Origin: a virus
Virus record (IMG/VR): IMGVR_UViG_3300045975_000133
Coordinates: 1-28,777 of that record
Length of the DNA stretch: 28,777 nt
Strand: one strand, 5' to 3'
Numbering within the stretch: position 1 is the first letter of the stretch; every line of letters starts with the position of its first letter. Shown here one piece after another: positions 21,938 to 28,352 of this stretch. The translations under genes and the position numbers were made by a program. The notes beneath the pieces are model-generated. The model made no database searches and was not told where the DNA came from. It was given only the letters and a program-made list of their open reading frames with translations.

Positions 21938-24900
21938 TCCCGATCGATCCCGAACAGGCCACCAAGATCACCGGCTTGCGTGCGTTGCAAGCGGTGGGCA
22001 CCTCACCGCGCGTTGCGGAGCTGGTTTTGATCGAGTGGCCGGCGCCTGATGGTCCAATCTACTACGCCACCCGCATGGCCGCGGATCTACTCGAGAGCAA
22101 CACGATCCTGGATCAATTAGATGGTCCAATTGAACTACGTTTAGGCACCGGGGTGTTTTTGCAAACGCCGCATGATGTGGGGATCGGTGACGATACGATC
22201 TCGCTTGATTTTTGGGATGCTGACAATGAGATCACGCGCCTGATCTTGACGCATGGCGCCGGCGTGCGGGTGGAGGTCTTTTATTATTTTCCTGATGTGG
22301 ATCTGTTTTTGTCTGAATGGTGGGGGCACCTGCAACCACCAAAAGCGATCGGCGGCGATCGCCTGGTGACGGAGGCAGAGGCCGGCTTTAGATCCAGCAA
22401 TTTGCCTTTACCATCGCGCGCGTTTTTTACCGGGTGCCAGGCTGTGTTTGGTGGGTTGCTCGCCACACAAGCGGAGATCGACGAAGGCGATTGTCCCTAC
22501 AACCGGCACCTGGGTGCGGTGCTGGCCGGCGTGGTGCCCACCTGGATCAACAATGCCAACGGCACCGCGGGTGCCGGTGGTGAGTTTCTGAAAACCAGTG
22601 GTGGCACTGCCTGGAATTGCGGCGCCTCGCACAGCTCACCAGTGGCCAGTGGTGACGCAATGATGCGCGCTACGTTCGCCGGCGCTTATGCGGCGTTCGG
22701 GTTTTGGACGATCGCGGATCCGGTGAACGGCAACGAAAACTATGCCGCGATCCTGCAAGCTAATCCCGACGGATCGATCACTGCACGTGCGGGGTTGGTC
22801 TATTCGCGGCCGGCCGCGGCCACCTGGACCACCGGCGATACTTTCGAGATCCATTTACGTGGTGGGGTGTTTCATTTCTACAAAGGCGGCACGGAGATCG
22901 CCACCGATATGATCACGCCGGCGCCGGTTTATCCACTTTACCTGGGGGTGGCGATCATGGACGTGGGCGCCGGGTTGGCCACCTCGAGGGTGAGTGTTGG
23001 GGATGCCGGCGTAGCGCCGGCGTTTGGCAACCTGGATCCCGGCACTGGATTGCCTTACACGCATTGTCCACGCAACACGCCGGCCGTTTGCAGCGCGCGC
23101 CTGGGTGACTCGAAAAGTTACCTGGCATTTGACACGGTGGCTGAATCGCACGTGGTGCACGAAACCAAAGGACCAAACATAACTGTTACCTCACGCGGCA
23201 ACGAAAACAACCTCAAGCGGCCGTTAAGAGTGATCGCCGGTTTCCGGCATGTTAGTGATCTCGATCTCCTGGCGTTTGTGGTTGAGCCAAACACCAACCA
23301 CCCGGATGAAGGATCGGTGAAATGTTTATTTGCTTGCAGTGAGGGATCGATCCAGGCGATCAACGCCGGCAAGATCAACGGCGTAACGATCGGACCGCAG
23401 CATTACAATTATCGCAAGGGCGAAAAGCGCCAGGGGCAAACCTCATTTTCACCGAACATTCTCAACTATAGCGGCACCAGTTTGTTTATGGGTGTTGCGC
23501 AAGGTGACTTTACCAGCGCCGGCGCTGAAGATCTCCGCGGCGAGGTGGACATAGAAGGGCTTAACAATGTGCGTATCTACCGTGATCAGGAAAACTTCAG
23601 CGAGCAATACACCACTGAGCGGGGTTGGTGGTTGCTTCATTGTTTGCGCAATAAGCGGTGGGGTTACGGGTTGGACGTGGCGCGCGTCAACCTGGTGGAT
23701 TTTCTGATCCTCGAGGCGTGGTTGAAAGAAACGGTTGCGCAAAAAGACAAAGACGGAAACGACACCACCGGACCACGATCGCAATTCAATGCGGAGCTAA
23801 TCGATCGCACGGCACAGCAACAGATTGCCGACATATGCCAGGCCGGCCGCATTGGTCTGCCGTTTCCGCACCGCGGTTTTTTGCGGGTGGTGCCGTTGCG
23901 GCGTGCGGAGGAAATCTTTAGTTCACGGATCTTTACTGATCGGGCGTTTTGGGGTTGTCTGGCGCGCCAGGCAACGGGCAGCGAGGCCAGCACCTGGATC
24001 AATGCGCTCGAGGCCGCGCGCGGTGACAATGAGGCGCTACTAGCAGAGTGCCAGGATCGCATGTTTGATCTGTTTCACACCTCGGAATACACGGCGCGCG
24101 CGCGCACGGATGAAGAATTTGTGACTGACTGCTACCGGGCCTATTTGCGGCGCGAACCGGAACCGGCCGGTTTTGCCGCATGGTTGGCCGTGTTACCAAC
24201 GGTTGGCCGTGATGGCGTGCTTAACGGTTTCGGTGGCTCGCAGGAGTTCATGAGCGATTGCCAGGATGATGAGATCGCCACGTTCACCGATCGCGGTGAT
24301 CACCGGAACATTTGCCTGGACCAACCAGAAACGGAGGGTGGCAAAAGCACCCTCACGTTTTCTATGCAGGGTGATGCGGATCTCTGCAACCGGATCGTTT
24401 TAACGTTTGACGATGCCACCCAACAGCACCAGCAGATCCCGCTTACTTTTGAAGATGTACAGCAACAGTTGCGTGCCGGCCGATCGTTTGGTGACACCTC
24501 GAGGCGGGCAGTAGAAAGGCCGTTCAGTGCCTTTGGAGTGACCACGATCGGGGAGGCCGGGCGCCTGGGCAACCTCTTATTGGATCTGGGTGAGTTTGAC
24601 GAGGGTGGCTTGAAAAACAATTTGCGGGTGAATTTTATTTCCTGGTATCTCGAGGCCGTGGAGCTGCACAAGTACAAACTAATCAAGGTTGAATCTGACA
24701 AGTTGGACCAGATCAATGCCGCGCGCGAGGCGCAAGGCTTCGAACCGTTTGATTATTTCCGCATTCGATCGATCACCAGGCAATCGGATCTGACGGTGGA
24801 GATCTCCGCACAAGCTTATCCACTGGAATATTACGAAAGGCTCGAGTTGCTTACCGTTGGACCACCAGTAGATCCGACACCACCAGGCACCGGAGGTTTT

Positions 24901-25017
24901 GATCCTGATGATCCCAACGGACCAGCGCGCAACCGTTTGCCCTGGGATGTGACACTGCCGGAAATCAGCTATACAGCTGACACGATCGTTTTGCGGATTG
25001 GAAGTGAGGAGATCTGA
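21934..25017 (+). CDS. Tail tip / central hub protein with SPRY-like and DUF4214 insertions
   Basis: ATG 21934 overlaps the previous stop (ATGA), which decides the start. The 1027 residues contain a hub-like N-terminus (1-220) with Cys-bearing GCQAVFGG and CPYNRHLG. An inserted lectin-like (ConA/SPRY) segment follows at about 235-345 (MMRATFAGAYAAFGFWT, GDTFEIHLRGGVFHFYKGG). The conserved tip core comes next (CPRNTPAVCSARLGDS, SRGNENNLKRPLRVIAGFRH, NAELIDRTAQQQIADICQAGR, LPFPHRGFLRVVPLRR). DUF4214 sequence is at about 680-790 (EFVTDCYRAYLRREPEPAGFAAW, GGSQEFM). The core returns in GGKSTLTFSM, LTFEDVQQQLRAGRSFGD, LGNLLLDLGEFDEGGLKNN, YFRIRSITR. It probably occupies the lambda J position. DUF4214 is often linked to secreted or surface proteins. 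Confidence 0.72.
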   Translation: MIPIDPEQATKITGLRALQAVGTSPRVAELVLIEWPAPDGPIYYATRMAADLLESNTILDQLDGPIELRLGTGVFLQTPHDVGIGDDTISLDFWDADNEITRLILTHGAGVRVEVFYYFPDVDLFLSEWWGHLQPPKAIGGDRLVTEAEAGFRSSNLPLPSRAFFTGCQAVFGGLLATQAEIDEGDCPYNRHLGAVLAGVVPTWINNANGTAGAGGEFLKTSGGTAWNCGASHSSPVASGDAMMRATFAGAYAAFGFWTIADPVNGNENYAAILQANPDGSITARAGLVYSRPAAATWTTGDTFEIHLRGGVFHFYKGGTEIATDMITPAPVYPLYLGVAIMDVGAGLATSRVSVGDAGVAPAFGNLDPGTGLPYTHCPRNTPAVCSARLGDSKSYLAFDTVAESHVVHETKGPNITVTSRGNENNLKRPLRVIAGFRHVSDLDLLAFVVEPNTNHPDEGSVKCLFACSEGSIQAINAGKINGVTIGPQHYNYRKGEKRQGQTSFSPNILNYSGTSLFMGVAQGDFTSAGAEDLRGEVDIEGLNNVRIYRDQENFSEQYTTERGWWLLHCLRNKRWGYGLDVARVNLVDFLILEAWLKETVAQKDKDGNDTTGPRSQFNAELIDRTAQQQIADICQAGRIGLPFPHRGFLRVVPLRRAEEIFSSRIFTDRAFWGCLARQATGSEASTWINALEAARGDNEALLAECQDRMFDLFHTSEYTARARTDEEFVTDCYRAYLRREPEPAGFAAWLAVLPTVGRDGVLNGFGGSQEFMSDCQDDEIATFTDRGDHRNICLDQPETEGGKSTLTFSMQGDADLCNRIVLTFDDATQQHQQIPLTFEDVQQQLRAGRSFGDTSRRAVERPFSAFGVTTIGEAGRLGNLLLDLGEFDEGGLKNNLRVNFISWYLEAVELHKYKLIKVESDKLDQINAAREAQGFEPFDYFRIRSITRQSDLTVEISAQAYPLEYYERLELLTVGPPVDPTPPGTGGFDPDDPNGPARNRLPWDVTLPEISYTADTIVLRIGSEEI

Positions 25018-25283
25018 TGGCCAGTAATTACGCCGCATTCGAGGTGAAGATCGATAATGACGATGGCACCACCACCATGTGCCCGTTGCAAACAGTGCGG
25101 GTGTTTGATGTGACCAACCAGGCGGCACTGGCCAACGTGGTCAGTGATGCGAGCGGTATTGTTGCGGCCGGCACTGTCACACCAGGACCAGGCACCCTAT
25201 TGCGCTTCTCTTTTATTCGTGACTATGCGGCCGGCGATCCTGACGTGGGGGTGTGCGGTTATGCGGAGGTGTTTACAACATGA
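25017..25283 (+). CDS. Small tail-tip-associated protein (88 aa)
   Basis: Its ATG shares one base with the hub stop (TGATG) and its stop overlaps the next ATG, so all three genes are translated as a coupled unit. The product is one beta-rich domain: NYAAFEVKIDNDDGTTTMCPLQTVRVFDVTNQAAL, then GIVAAGTVTPGPGTLLRFSFIRDYAAGDPDVGVCGYAEVFTT. The opening resembles an Ig-like or carboxypeptidase-regulatory-like fold, which is often used at tail tips. I do not recognise a named family. Function as a tip accessory is inferred from coupling only. Confidence 0.6.
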   Translation: MASNYAAFEVKIDNDDGTTTMCPLQTVRVFDVTNQAALANVVSDASGIVAAGTVTPGPGTLLRFSFIRDYAAGDPDVGVCGYAEVFTT

Positions 25284-25708
25284 CACTGATCGCGCGCAAC
25301 AGTGGAGGCAACAACCTGGTGGGGCGCATTCAGGCCAATCGGCCGTGGTATCCCACCAACCGGGTGCGGCCAGTGCGCGTTGAGGTGTGGTGGCGTTACG
25401 CCGGCGAGGTGGCCGCAGCTGCACGCTACCTCGGCACCTATTCACCAGGCCAGGAGATCAGCTTTCCTTTCAATCCGGTGGTCGATCGGGATCTTATTTT
25501 CTCTACCGTTACGATCTCACCTAACGGCATTCGATCGGTGCGTGAGCTGGCAGACGCGCATGAGGTTTTGCTGACGTATACGCGCGCCGGCGCACAGCTC
25601 GAGCAACCGATCGACCAGCAAGCAAACAAACGCCAGCACGCACCAGGTATGCAGACGGTGGCCACCGGGGTGCGCTATCCAAACAACAACCAGAAACGAT
25701 CGCGCTGA
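25280..25708 (+). CDS. Tail-tip-associated protein (142 aa), last gene of the late block
   Basis: ATG 25280 overlaps the upstream stop (ATGA) and is preferred over an in-frame start at 25253. The product has a beta-sandwich-like first half: LIARNSGGNNLVGRIQ, RPVRVEVWWRYAGEVAAAARYLGTYSPGQEISFPFNP, DLIFSTVTISPNGIRSV. A polar tail follows, rich in Gln, Asn and Arg. This is likely a structural protein at the tail tip. It is followed by about 250 bases without genes, marking the end of the rightward structural operon. There is no sign of a holin or lysin after it. Confidence 0.6.
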   Translation: MTLIARNSGGNNLVGRIQANRPWYPTNRVRPVRVEVWWRYAGEVAAAARYLGTYSPGQEISFPFNPVVDRDLIFSTVTISPNGIRSVRELADAHEVLLTYTRAGAQLEQPIDQQANKRQHAPGMQTVATGVRYPNNNQKRSR

Positions 25709-25957
25709 TCAGAGTGTGGCACGCGGTACCATGCGCGCACCGTGGCGGTTGGTCCACCCTGGCGCGTATTCGTGACAGTGTTAAACACGGCGCCAGTGCG
25801 AAGGGGGGTGGGGGTGGTCTAGGTTCTTTTCGCCGGAAAAATTTTTGCAGGTAACGCGCGACTGAAAACGTTTTCTAGCGCCAGCAAAATATTTTCTTCA
25901 TCAACAACAAGGTTTTGTTTTGCGTTGGTCCAATCCGTAAATTTCCCATCCGTAAAA
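25709..25957. other. Gene-free spacer between the late operon and the leftward repressor
   Basis: No gene is supported here. The first half is GC-rich and has a G-run (GGGGGGTGGGGG around 25803). The second half is more AT-rich, with small dyads such as GAAAACGTTTTC (25864-25875) and AAAAATTTTT (25839-25848), and alternating A/T runs. The rightward late operon and the leftward repressor gene converge on it, so a bidirectional terminator is expected, but no clean GC stem followed by a T-run is seen. Confidence 0.5.
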
Positions 25958-26218
25958 CTACTGAGAAAAGCGCGCCGGCAGTGCCGCGCGATCATCGATC
26001 AGGGTGTCGATCGCCACGCCGCGGCCGGCGAGTTTCGCATATTGCGCCAGGGTGAATAGATCAGGTTGGCGCCGGCCGGTTTCAAAGGCTGAGATCACGG
26101 TGTAGCTAGTCTTGAGGTGCAATGCCCTGGCCATTTCCGATTGGCTGAGTTGTAGATAGCGCCGGATCGCCAACAATTTGCGAGCAAGCTTTTTAGGTTT
26201 GCGGCGTGCGGATCCCAT
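25958..26218 (-). CDS. XRE-family HTH transcriptional repressor
   Basis: This is the only gene on the minus strand. The 86-residue product has an XRE domain at about 12-66: ARKLLAIRRYLQLSQSEMARAL, then KTSYTVISAFETGRRQPDLFTLAQYAKLAG, with the SQ-E-A turn and the FETGRR..P recognition helix. The N-terminus is basic. Such single-domain proteins act as phage CI/Cro-type regulators. Its ATG has an AGGAG nine bases upstream, and both lie in a hairpin. Two 20-bp dyads about 50-100 bases upstream are the obvious operators. It is separated from the rightward integrase operon by the control region, as expected for a lysogeny repressor; a Cro-like role is the alternative. Confidence 0.85.
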   Translation of the reverse strand: MGSARRKPKKLARKLLAIRRYLQLSQSEMARALHLKTSYTVISAFETGRRQPDLFTLAQYAKLAGRGVAIDTLIDDRAALPARFSQ

Positions 26219-26240
26219 CAGTCAAAACTCCTCTGATGGG
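26214..26240 (-). promoter_or_regulatory. Hairpin enclosing the repressor start codon and Shine-Dalgarno
   Basis: An 8-bp perfect inverted repeat (CCCATCAG at 26214-26221 and CTGATGGG at 26233-26240) has an 11-base loop. In the leftward mRNA the 3' arm contains the repressor ATG and the loop contains AGGAG. Folding could therefore limit initiation. As DNA it may also be an additional operator. Confidence 0.5.
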
Positions 26241-26266
26241 TTGGGGAATGTGGCCGCGGTGGGTGG

Positions 26267-26286
26267 CTATATGCAGGTGAATATAG
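26267..26286. promoter_or_regulatory. Operator-like dyad 1: CTATATGCAGGTGAATATAG
   Basis: It contains CTATAT and ATATAG as perfect inverted half-sites separated by eight bases. It matches 19 of 20 bases of the site at 26297-26316, which lies exactly 30 bp away. It starts 48 bp upstream of the leftward repressor start. Its AT-rich halves could overlap a -10 element. Confidence 0.65.
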
Positions 26287-26296
26287 AACTGAATTG

Positions 26297-26316
26297 CTAT
26301 ATGCAGGTGTATATAG
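26297..26316. promoter_or_regulatory. Operator-like dyad 2: CTATATGCAGGTGTATATAG
   Basis: This second copy has the same half-sites and the same eight-base spacer apart from one base. The 30-bp pitch (about three helical turns) puts both sites on the same DNA face, which suits cooperative binding by a dimeric XRE repressor. The ten bases between them are AACTGAATTG. Confidence 0.65.
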
Positions 26317-26317
26317 G

Positions 26318-26396
26318 TTGGGTGCCGGTTTTTTGTTTTGCCCTGGTCTTGGAATTCCAGGGGCGGCGCGCATTCTCTAACCGTTAGACCACCCAA
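26318..26396 (-). other. tRNA-like or decayed tRNA-like element
   Basis: On the minus strand the 79 bases begin TTGGGTG and end CACCCAA, a perfect 7-bp acceptor-like pair. The next bases, GTCTAACGGTTAGAG, look like a tRNA D-arm. No standard anticodon arm or T-arm (TTCGA/TTCAA) follows; the 3' half contains an A-rich stretch and a CCTGG/CCAGG stem. It may be a decayed tRNA, a tRNA-derived attachment remnant, or a chance fold. Confidence 0.25.
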
Positions 26397-26794
26397 ACAT
26401 GGAAGCAACAATAAGCGAATGTAGGTATTTGTCAACGGTTGAGTGTTACGCAAACAAATTGTGAGCATTTGACAATGTTTCATTGCCGTTAGCGTCTTGA
26501 CGCGTGCGGTGACAGCAAACTAAGGTGTGCGAGCGCTGAGAAAAAAAGCTTTTTTGGAAATCGCCACCAGCGCGCGCGCGTTGTCTTTTCACAAGATTGA
26601 TCGCCACCAACGCCACGCACTACGCCAATCAAGCAAAGTCTCGCCGCGGTTTTTCCGCAGTAACGAAAAGGTCAAAAACAGACACCCTGGTTTCGTTGTA
26701 GTCTCCTCGTATTGATTTTTTTGCTGATGCGTGCGCACCCGTTGGCAGACGGATCGCACGTGTATCTACTTCTCAATTTTCAGAGGGGTGGCCA
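26397..26794. other. Roughly 400-bp control region without a supported gene
   Basis: It lies between the leftward repressor and the rightward regulator-integrase operon and should hold their promoters. Seen elements are TGTCAACGGTTGA (26430-26442), a TTGACA -35-like hexamer (26468-26473) without a clear -10, the dyad CAATGTTTCATTG, and a 14-bp palindrome AAAAAAGCTTTTTT (26542-26555). A TTGGCA (26742-26747) and TATCTA (26763-26768) pair is a weak promoter candidate for the downstream operon. A 62-codon GTG frame at 26527 was not accepted as a gene. Confidence 0.45.
26430..26442. promoter_or_regulatory. Palindromic motif TGTCAACGGTTGA, copy 3
   Basis: This is an exact 13-base match to 12088-12100 and a one-mismatch match to 890-902. 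Its dyad core is TCAAC-G-GTTGA. It lies in the control region between divergent transcription units, where an operator would be expected. It could link the control region to the late operon. Confidence 0.35.
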
Positions 26795-27022
26795 ATGCTG
26801 GAAGAAACGGAAATCAAAAAAATGGACCAACAATGGAAGCGGAAAAAGTTTTTGACCGATGCTGAGCTATGCGAAATGATGCGGGTGTCACCACAAACCA
26901 CCAGGCGTTGGCGCCAGACAAAAAAGATCACGTTCATCAAAACGCCAAGCGGGGCAATTCGCTATACACCCAAACACGTTGAGGAGTTCGAATCGAGGTT
27001 TGAACAAAGGGCGCGGCCATGA
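26795..27022 (+). CDS. HTH_17/MerR-like DNA-binding protein (excisionase-like), first of a pair
   Basis: This protein has 75 residues. ATG 26795 follows GAGGGG. Residues 18-45 (KFLTDAELCEMMRVSPQTTRRWRQ) are the helix-turn-helix of the excisionase/MerR-like HTH_17 group, and 46-65 (ITFIKTPSGAIRYTPKHVEEF) are the short wing and final helix. These small proteins bend DNA as recombination directionality factors or act as regulators. The adjacent gene encodes a parallel protein with the same layout, and their junction is coupled (ATGA at 27019). It starts the rightward operon leading to the integrase, which suits an excisionase role, but three such proteins in the operon leave the division of labour open. 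Confidence 0.78.
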   Translation: MLEETEIKKMDQQWKRKKFLTDAELCEMMRVSPQTTRRWRQTKKITFIKTPSGAIRYTPKHVEEFESRFEQRARP

Positions 27023-27279
27023 CCGGCGATCATGATGGCGTGGGCACGGTCAAACGCTACTACCAGGAGGAGGAGCTGGCCGAAGGTTTCAACGTTTCGC
27101 GGCGCACGATCGCGCGCTGGCGCCAGTTGGGTGCGATCGGTTATTTGCGTTTACCTGGTGGGCAAAAGCTTCTCTATTTGGCCAGGCATGTTTGGGATTT
27201 TCAAAAGCGCACGGAGCGGCCACGCAAGTTGGTGCCGGTACTGATCGGATCTTTGTTGCAGCTCCTCGAGGCGCTTTGA
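27019..27279 (+). CDS. HTH_17/MerR-like DNA-binding protein, second of a pair
   Basis: The ATG overlaps the preceding stop, so translation is coupled. Residues 13-45 (RYYQEEELAEGFNVSRRTIARWRQLGAIG) and 46-63 (YLRLPGGQKLLYLARHVWDF) align with the preceding protein (VS..T.RWRQ, P.G...Y...HV..F), indicating an old duplication. The C-terminal tail (RPRKLVPVLIGSLLQLLEAL) is hydrophobic and could mediate pairing. A heterodimeric regulator or a pair of excisionase-like factors is plausible. The function is known only at the DNA-binding level. Confidence 0.75.
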   Translation: MTGDHDGVGTVKRYYQEEELAEGFNVSRRTIARWRQLGAIGYLRLPGGQKLLYLARHVWDFQKRTERPRKLVPVLIGSLLQLLEAL

Positions 27280-27341
27280 ACGGATAACACGGCCGCACAG
27301 TTTTGTGCGGTGTGAACAAACACAGAAGGGACAAAACGACA

Positions 27342-27602
27342 ATGGAAGATCAAAAAGAAAACAGCTCGAGCGAAAAAGAAACCAATGCGGTGGATCGCAC
27401 ACCGCGGGATCCAATCACCGGTGGACCAGCGCATGTGACCGGAGGAGTGCACGGCGAAACGGCACCCGCGGTGCCTGATAACGTGCCGCGCGATCCAGTG
27501 ACCGGCGATCCGGCCGATGTGAAAACGGGATCGGTTGAGGAGCTGAAAGCGCCGGCCGCGGCCGACAGCAACGAGGAGACACAAACAGACGACAATGCCT
27601 AG
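27342..27602 (+). CDS. Small acidic low-complexity protein with PRDPxTGxPA repeats
   Basis: ATG 27342 is preferred over an in-frame GTG at 27303 because AGAAGGG lies about a dozen bases upstream. The 86-residue product is hydrophilic and acidic, rich in Glu, Asp, Asn and Pro. It contains two copies of a short motif, PRDPITGGPAHV and PRDPVTGDPADV. No hydrophobic core or known domain is visible, so it is probably disordered. It overlaps the next gene by eight bases. No function can be assigned. Confidence 0.5.
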   Translation: MEDQKENSSSEKETNAVDRTPRDPITGGPAHVTGGVHGETAPAVPDNVPRDPVTGDPADVKTGSVEELKAPAAADSNEETQTDDNA

Positions 27603-27810
27603 TGGCGTTTGTAAAGCTTTAGACGGTGCACCCATCGAAGGGACCAGCGAAACATTGAAGGCCAATCCACTGTGCGTGTGTATCACGGAAATGGCCGCAA
27701 TGTTTTGCCCGGTGGGTCATATGCTCGAGTGCCACTATCCGTTGCGGTGTAGCGTGGCGCGATGCAGTCACTACCAGCGCACAACATTGGCAGAAACCGA
27801 TCTGGAATAA
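27595..27810 (+). CDS. Small Cys-rich protein, possibly zinc-binding (71 aa)
   Basis: ATG 27595 lies inside the end of the previous gene, indicating coupled translation. The 71 residues have seven cysteines and three histidines: C6, C27-V-C29, C38-x3-H42-x3-C46-H47, and C52-x4-C57-x-H59. The grouping suggests one or two zinc sites. I do not recognise the family. It belongs to the operon that leads from the HTH pair to the integrase, so a regulatory or anti-host role is possible, but nothing in the sequence decides it. Confidence 0.55.
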   Translation: MPSGVCKALDGAPIEGTSETLKANPLCVCITEMAAMFCPVGHMLECHYPLRCSVARCSHYQRTTLAETDLE

Positions 27811-27814
27811 GGCA

Positions 27815-28081
27815 ATGAGCATTGACGAACAGATCATTTCCCTGGTGGCTGAAACCGTCAAAAAGACACTGGCCGAAAGTGGCAGTGGTCCAATCCTGTC
27901 AGAATTGTTGACTATTCCCGAAACGGCCAAACTACTGAAGGTTGACAAGTCCACTCTGTACACCTGGATCCGCGAGGGGCGCATAGCGGCGATCAACCTG
28001 GGTGGCGAGGGTGGCCAAAGCTTGCGTGTACACCAGGCAGAGCTGGCACGGTTTATCCGTGAATGTCCAAAGGGACACTGA
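27815..28081 (+). CDS. Excisionase-family (HTH_17) DNA-binding protein
   Basis: This protein has 88 residues. A helical N-terminus (1-30) precedes a clear excise-type domain: LTIPETAKLLKVDKSTLYTWIREGRIAAINLGG, then SLRVHQAELARFIREC. The pattern 't..e.A..L.v...tlY.wi..G.i.....g.....r....eL..fi' is the SinR/xis-like excisionase family signature. In prophages this type, lying just before the integrase, is the usual directionality factor. It starts four bases after the preceding stop. Confidence 0.82.
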   Translation: MSIDEQIISLVAETVKKTLAESGSGPILSELLTIPETAKLLKVDKSTLYTWIREGRIAAINLGGEGGQSLRVHQAELARFIRECPKGH

Positions 28082-28142
28082 GCCATTGGCTTGCCAACGA
28101 ATAGGCCGATGGCTTATAGTGTTGTCGGAGGACAAACACTAG

Positions 28143-28352
28143 ATGAAAGCGAGCAACAAACCTTTGACACCCGAACAACTAAAAAGCTGGCGCCAGGCGC
28201 GCGAGCTTTCCCAAAACGAATTGGCAGATCTGCTAGGCGTGGAGGTGGGCACGATCTCACGGTGGGAACGTGGCCAGCGAGTATCGCCGGCGTTTCTGCC
28301 ACTGGCGCTGAAAACGATTAGTGATGAACTGAACGGGGGCCGGCGCAAATGA
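28143..28352 (+). CDS. XRE/Cro-like HTH protein coupled to the integrase
   Basis: ATG 28143 follows GGAGG at 28126-28130. The 69 residues are almost entirely one XRE domain: LTPEQLKSWRQARELSQNELADLLGVEVGTISRWERGQRVSPAFLPLALKTI. The helix pair SQNELADLLGV and GTISRWERGQR is typical of Cro/CI-like proteins and of antitoxin-like regulators. Its stop overlaps the integrase ATG (ATGA), so integrase synthesis is coupled to it. It could act as a Cro-like switch partner for the minus-strand XRE protein or as an autoregulator of int. Confidence 0.82.
   Translation: MKASNKPLTPEQLKSWRQARELSQNELADLLGVEVGTISRWERGQRVSPAFLPLALKTISDELNGGRRK

Noticed and set aside
25700-25960. Search for a lysis cassette or attachment core after the last tail gene
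   Set aside because: No membrane-spanning small frame, lysin motif or repeated core sequence could be supported in this spacer.
26266-26316. Two repeats with a 30-bp period considered as a CRISPR remnant or replication iterons
   Set aside because: Only two units, each an internal dyad, with a 10-bp gap and no cas or replication gene nearby; operators beside an XRE gene explain them better.
26341-26372. CCTGG/CCAGG hairpin near a T-rich run considered as a terminator
   Set aside because: The T-run precedes the stem on the plus strand and no U-tract follows it on either strand in the right orientation.
26527-26715. 62-codon GTG-started open frame in the control region
   Set aside because: It has no Shine-Dalgarno, a basic compositionally random product (many Arg, Ser, His) and overlaps palindromic AT-rich DNA; it is more likely regulatory sequence.
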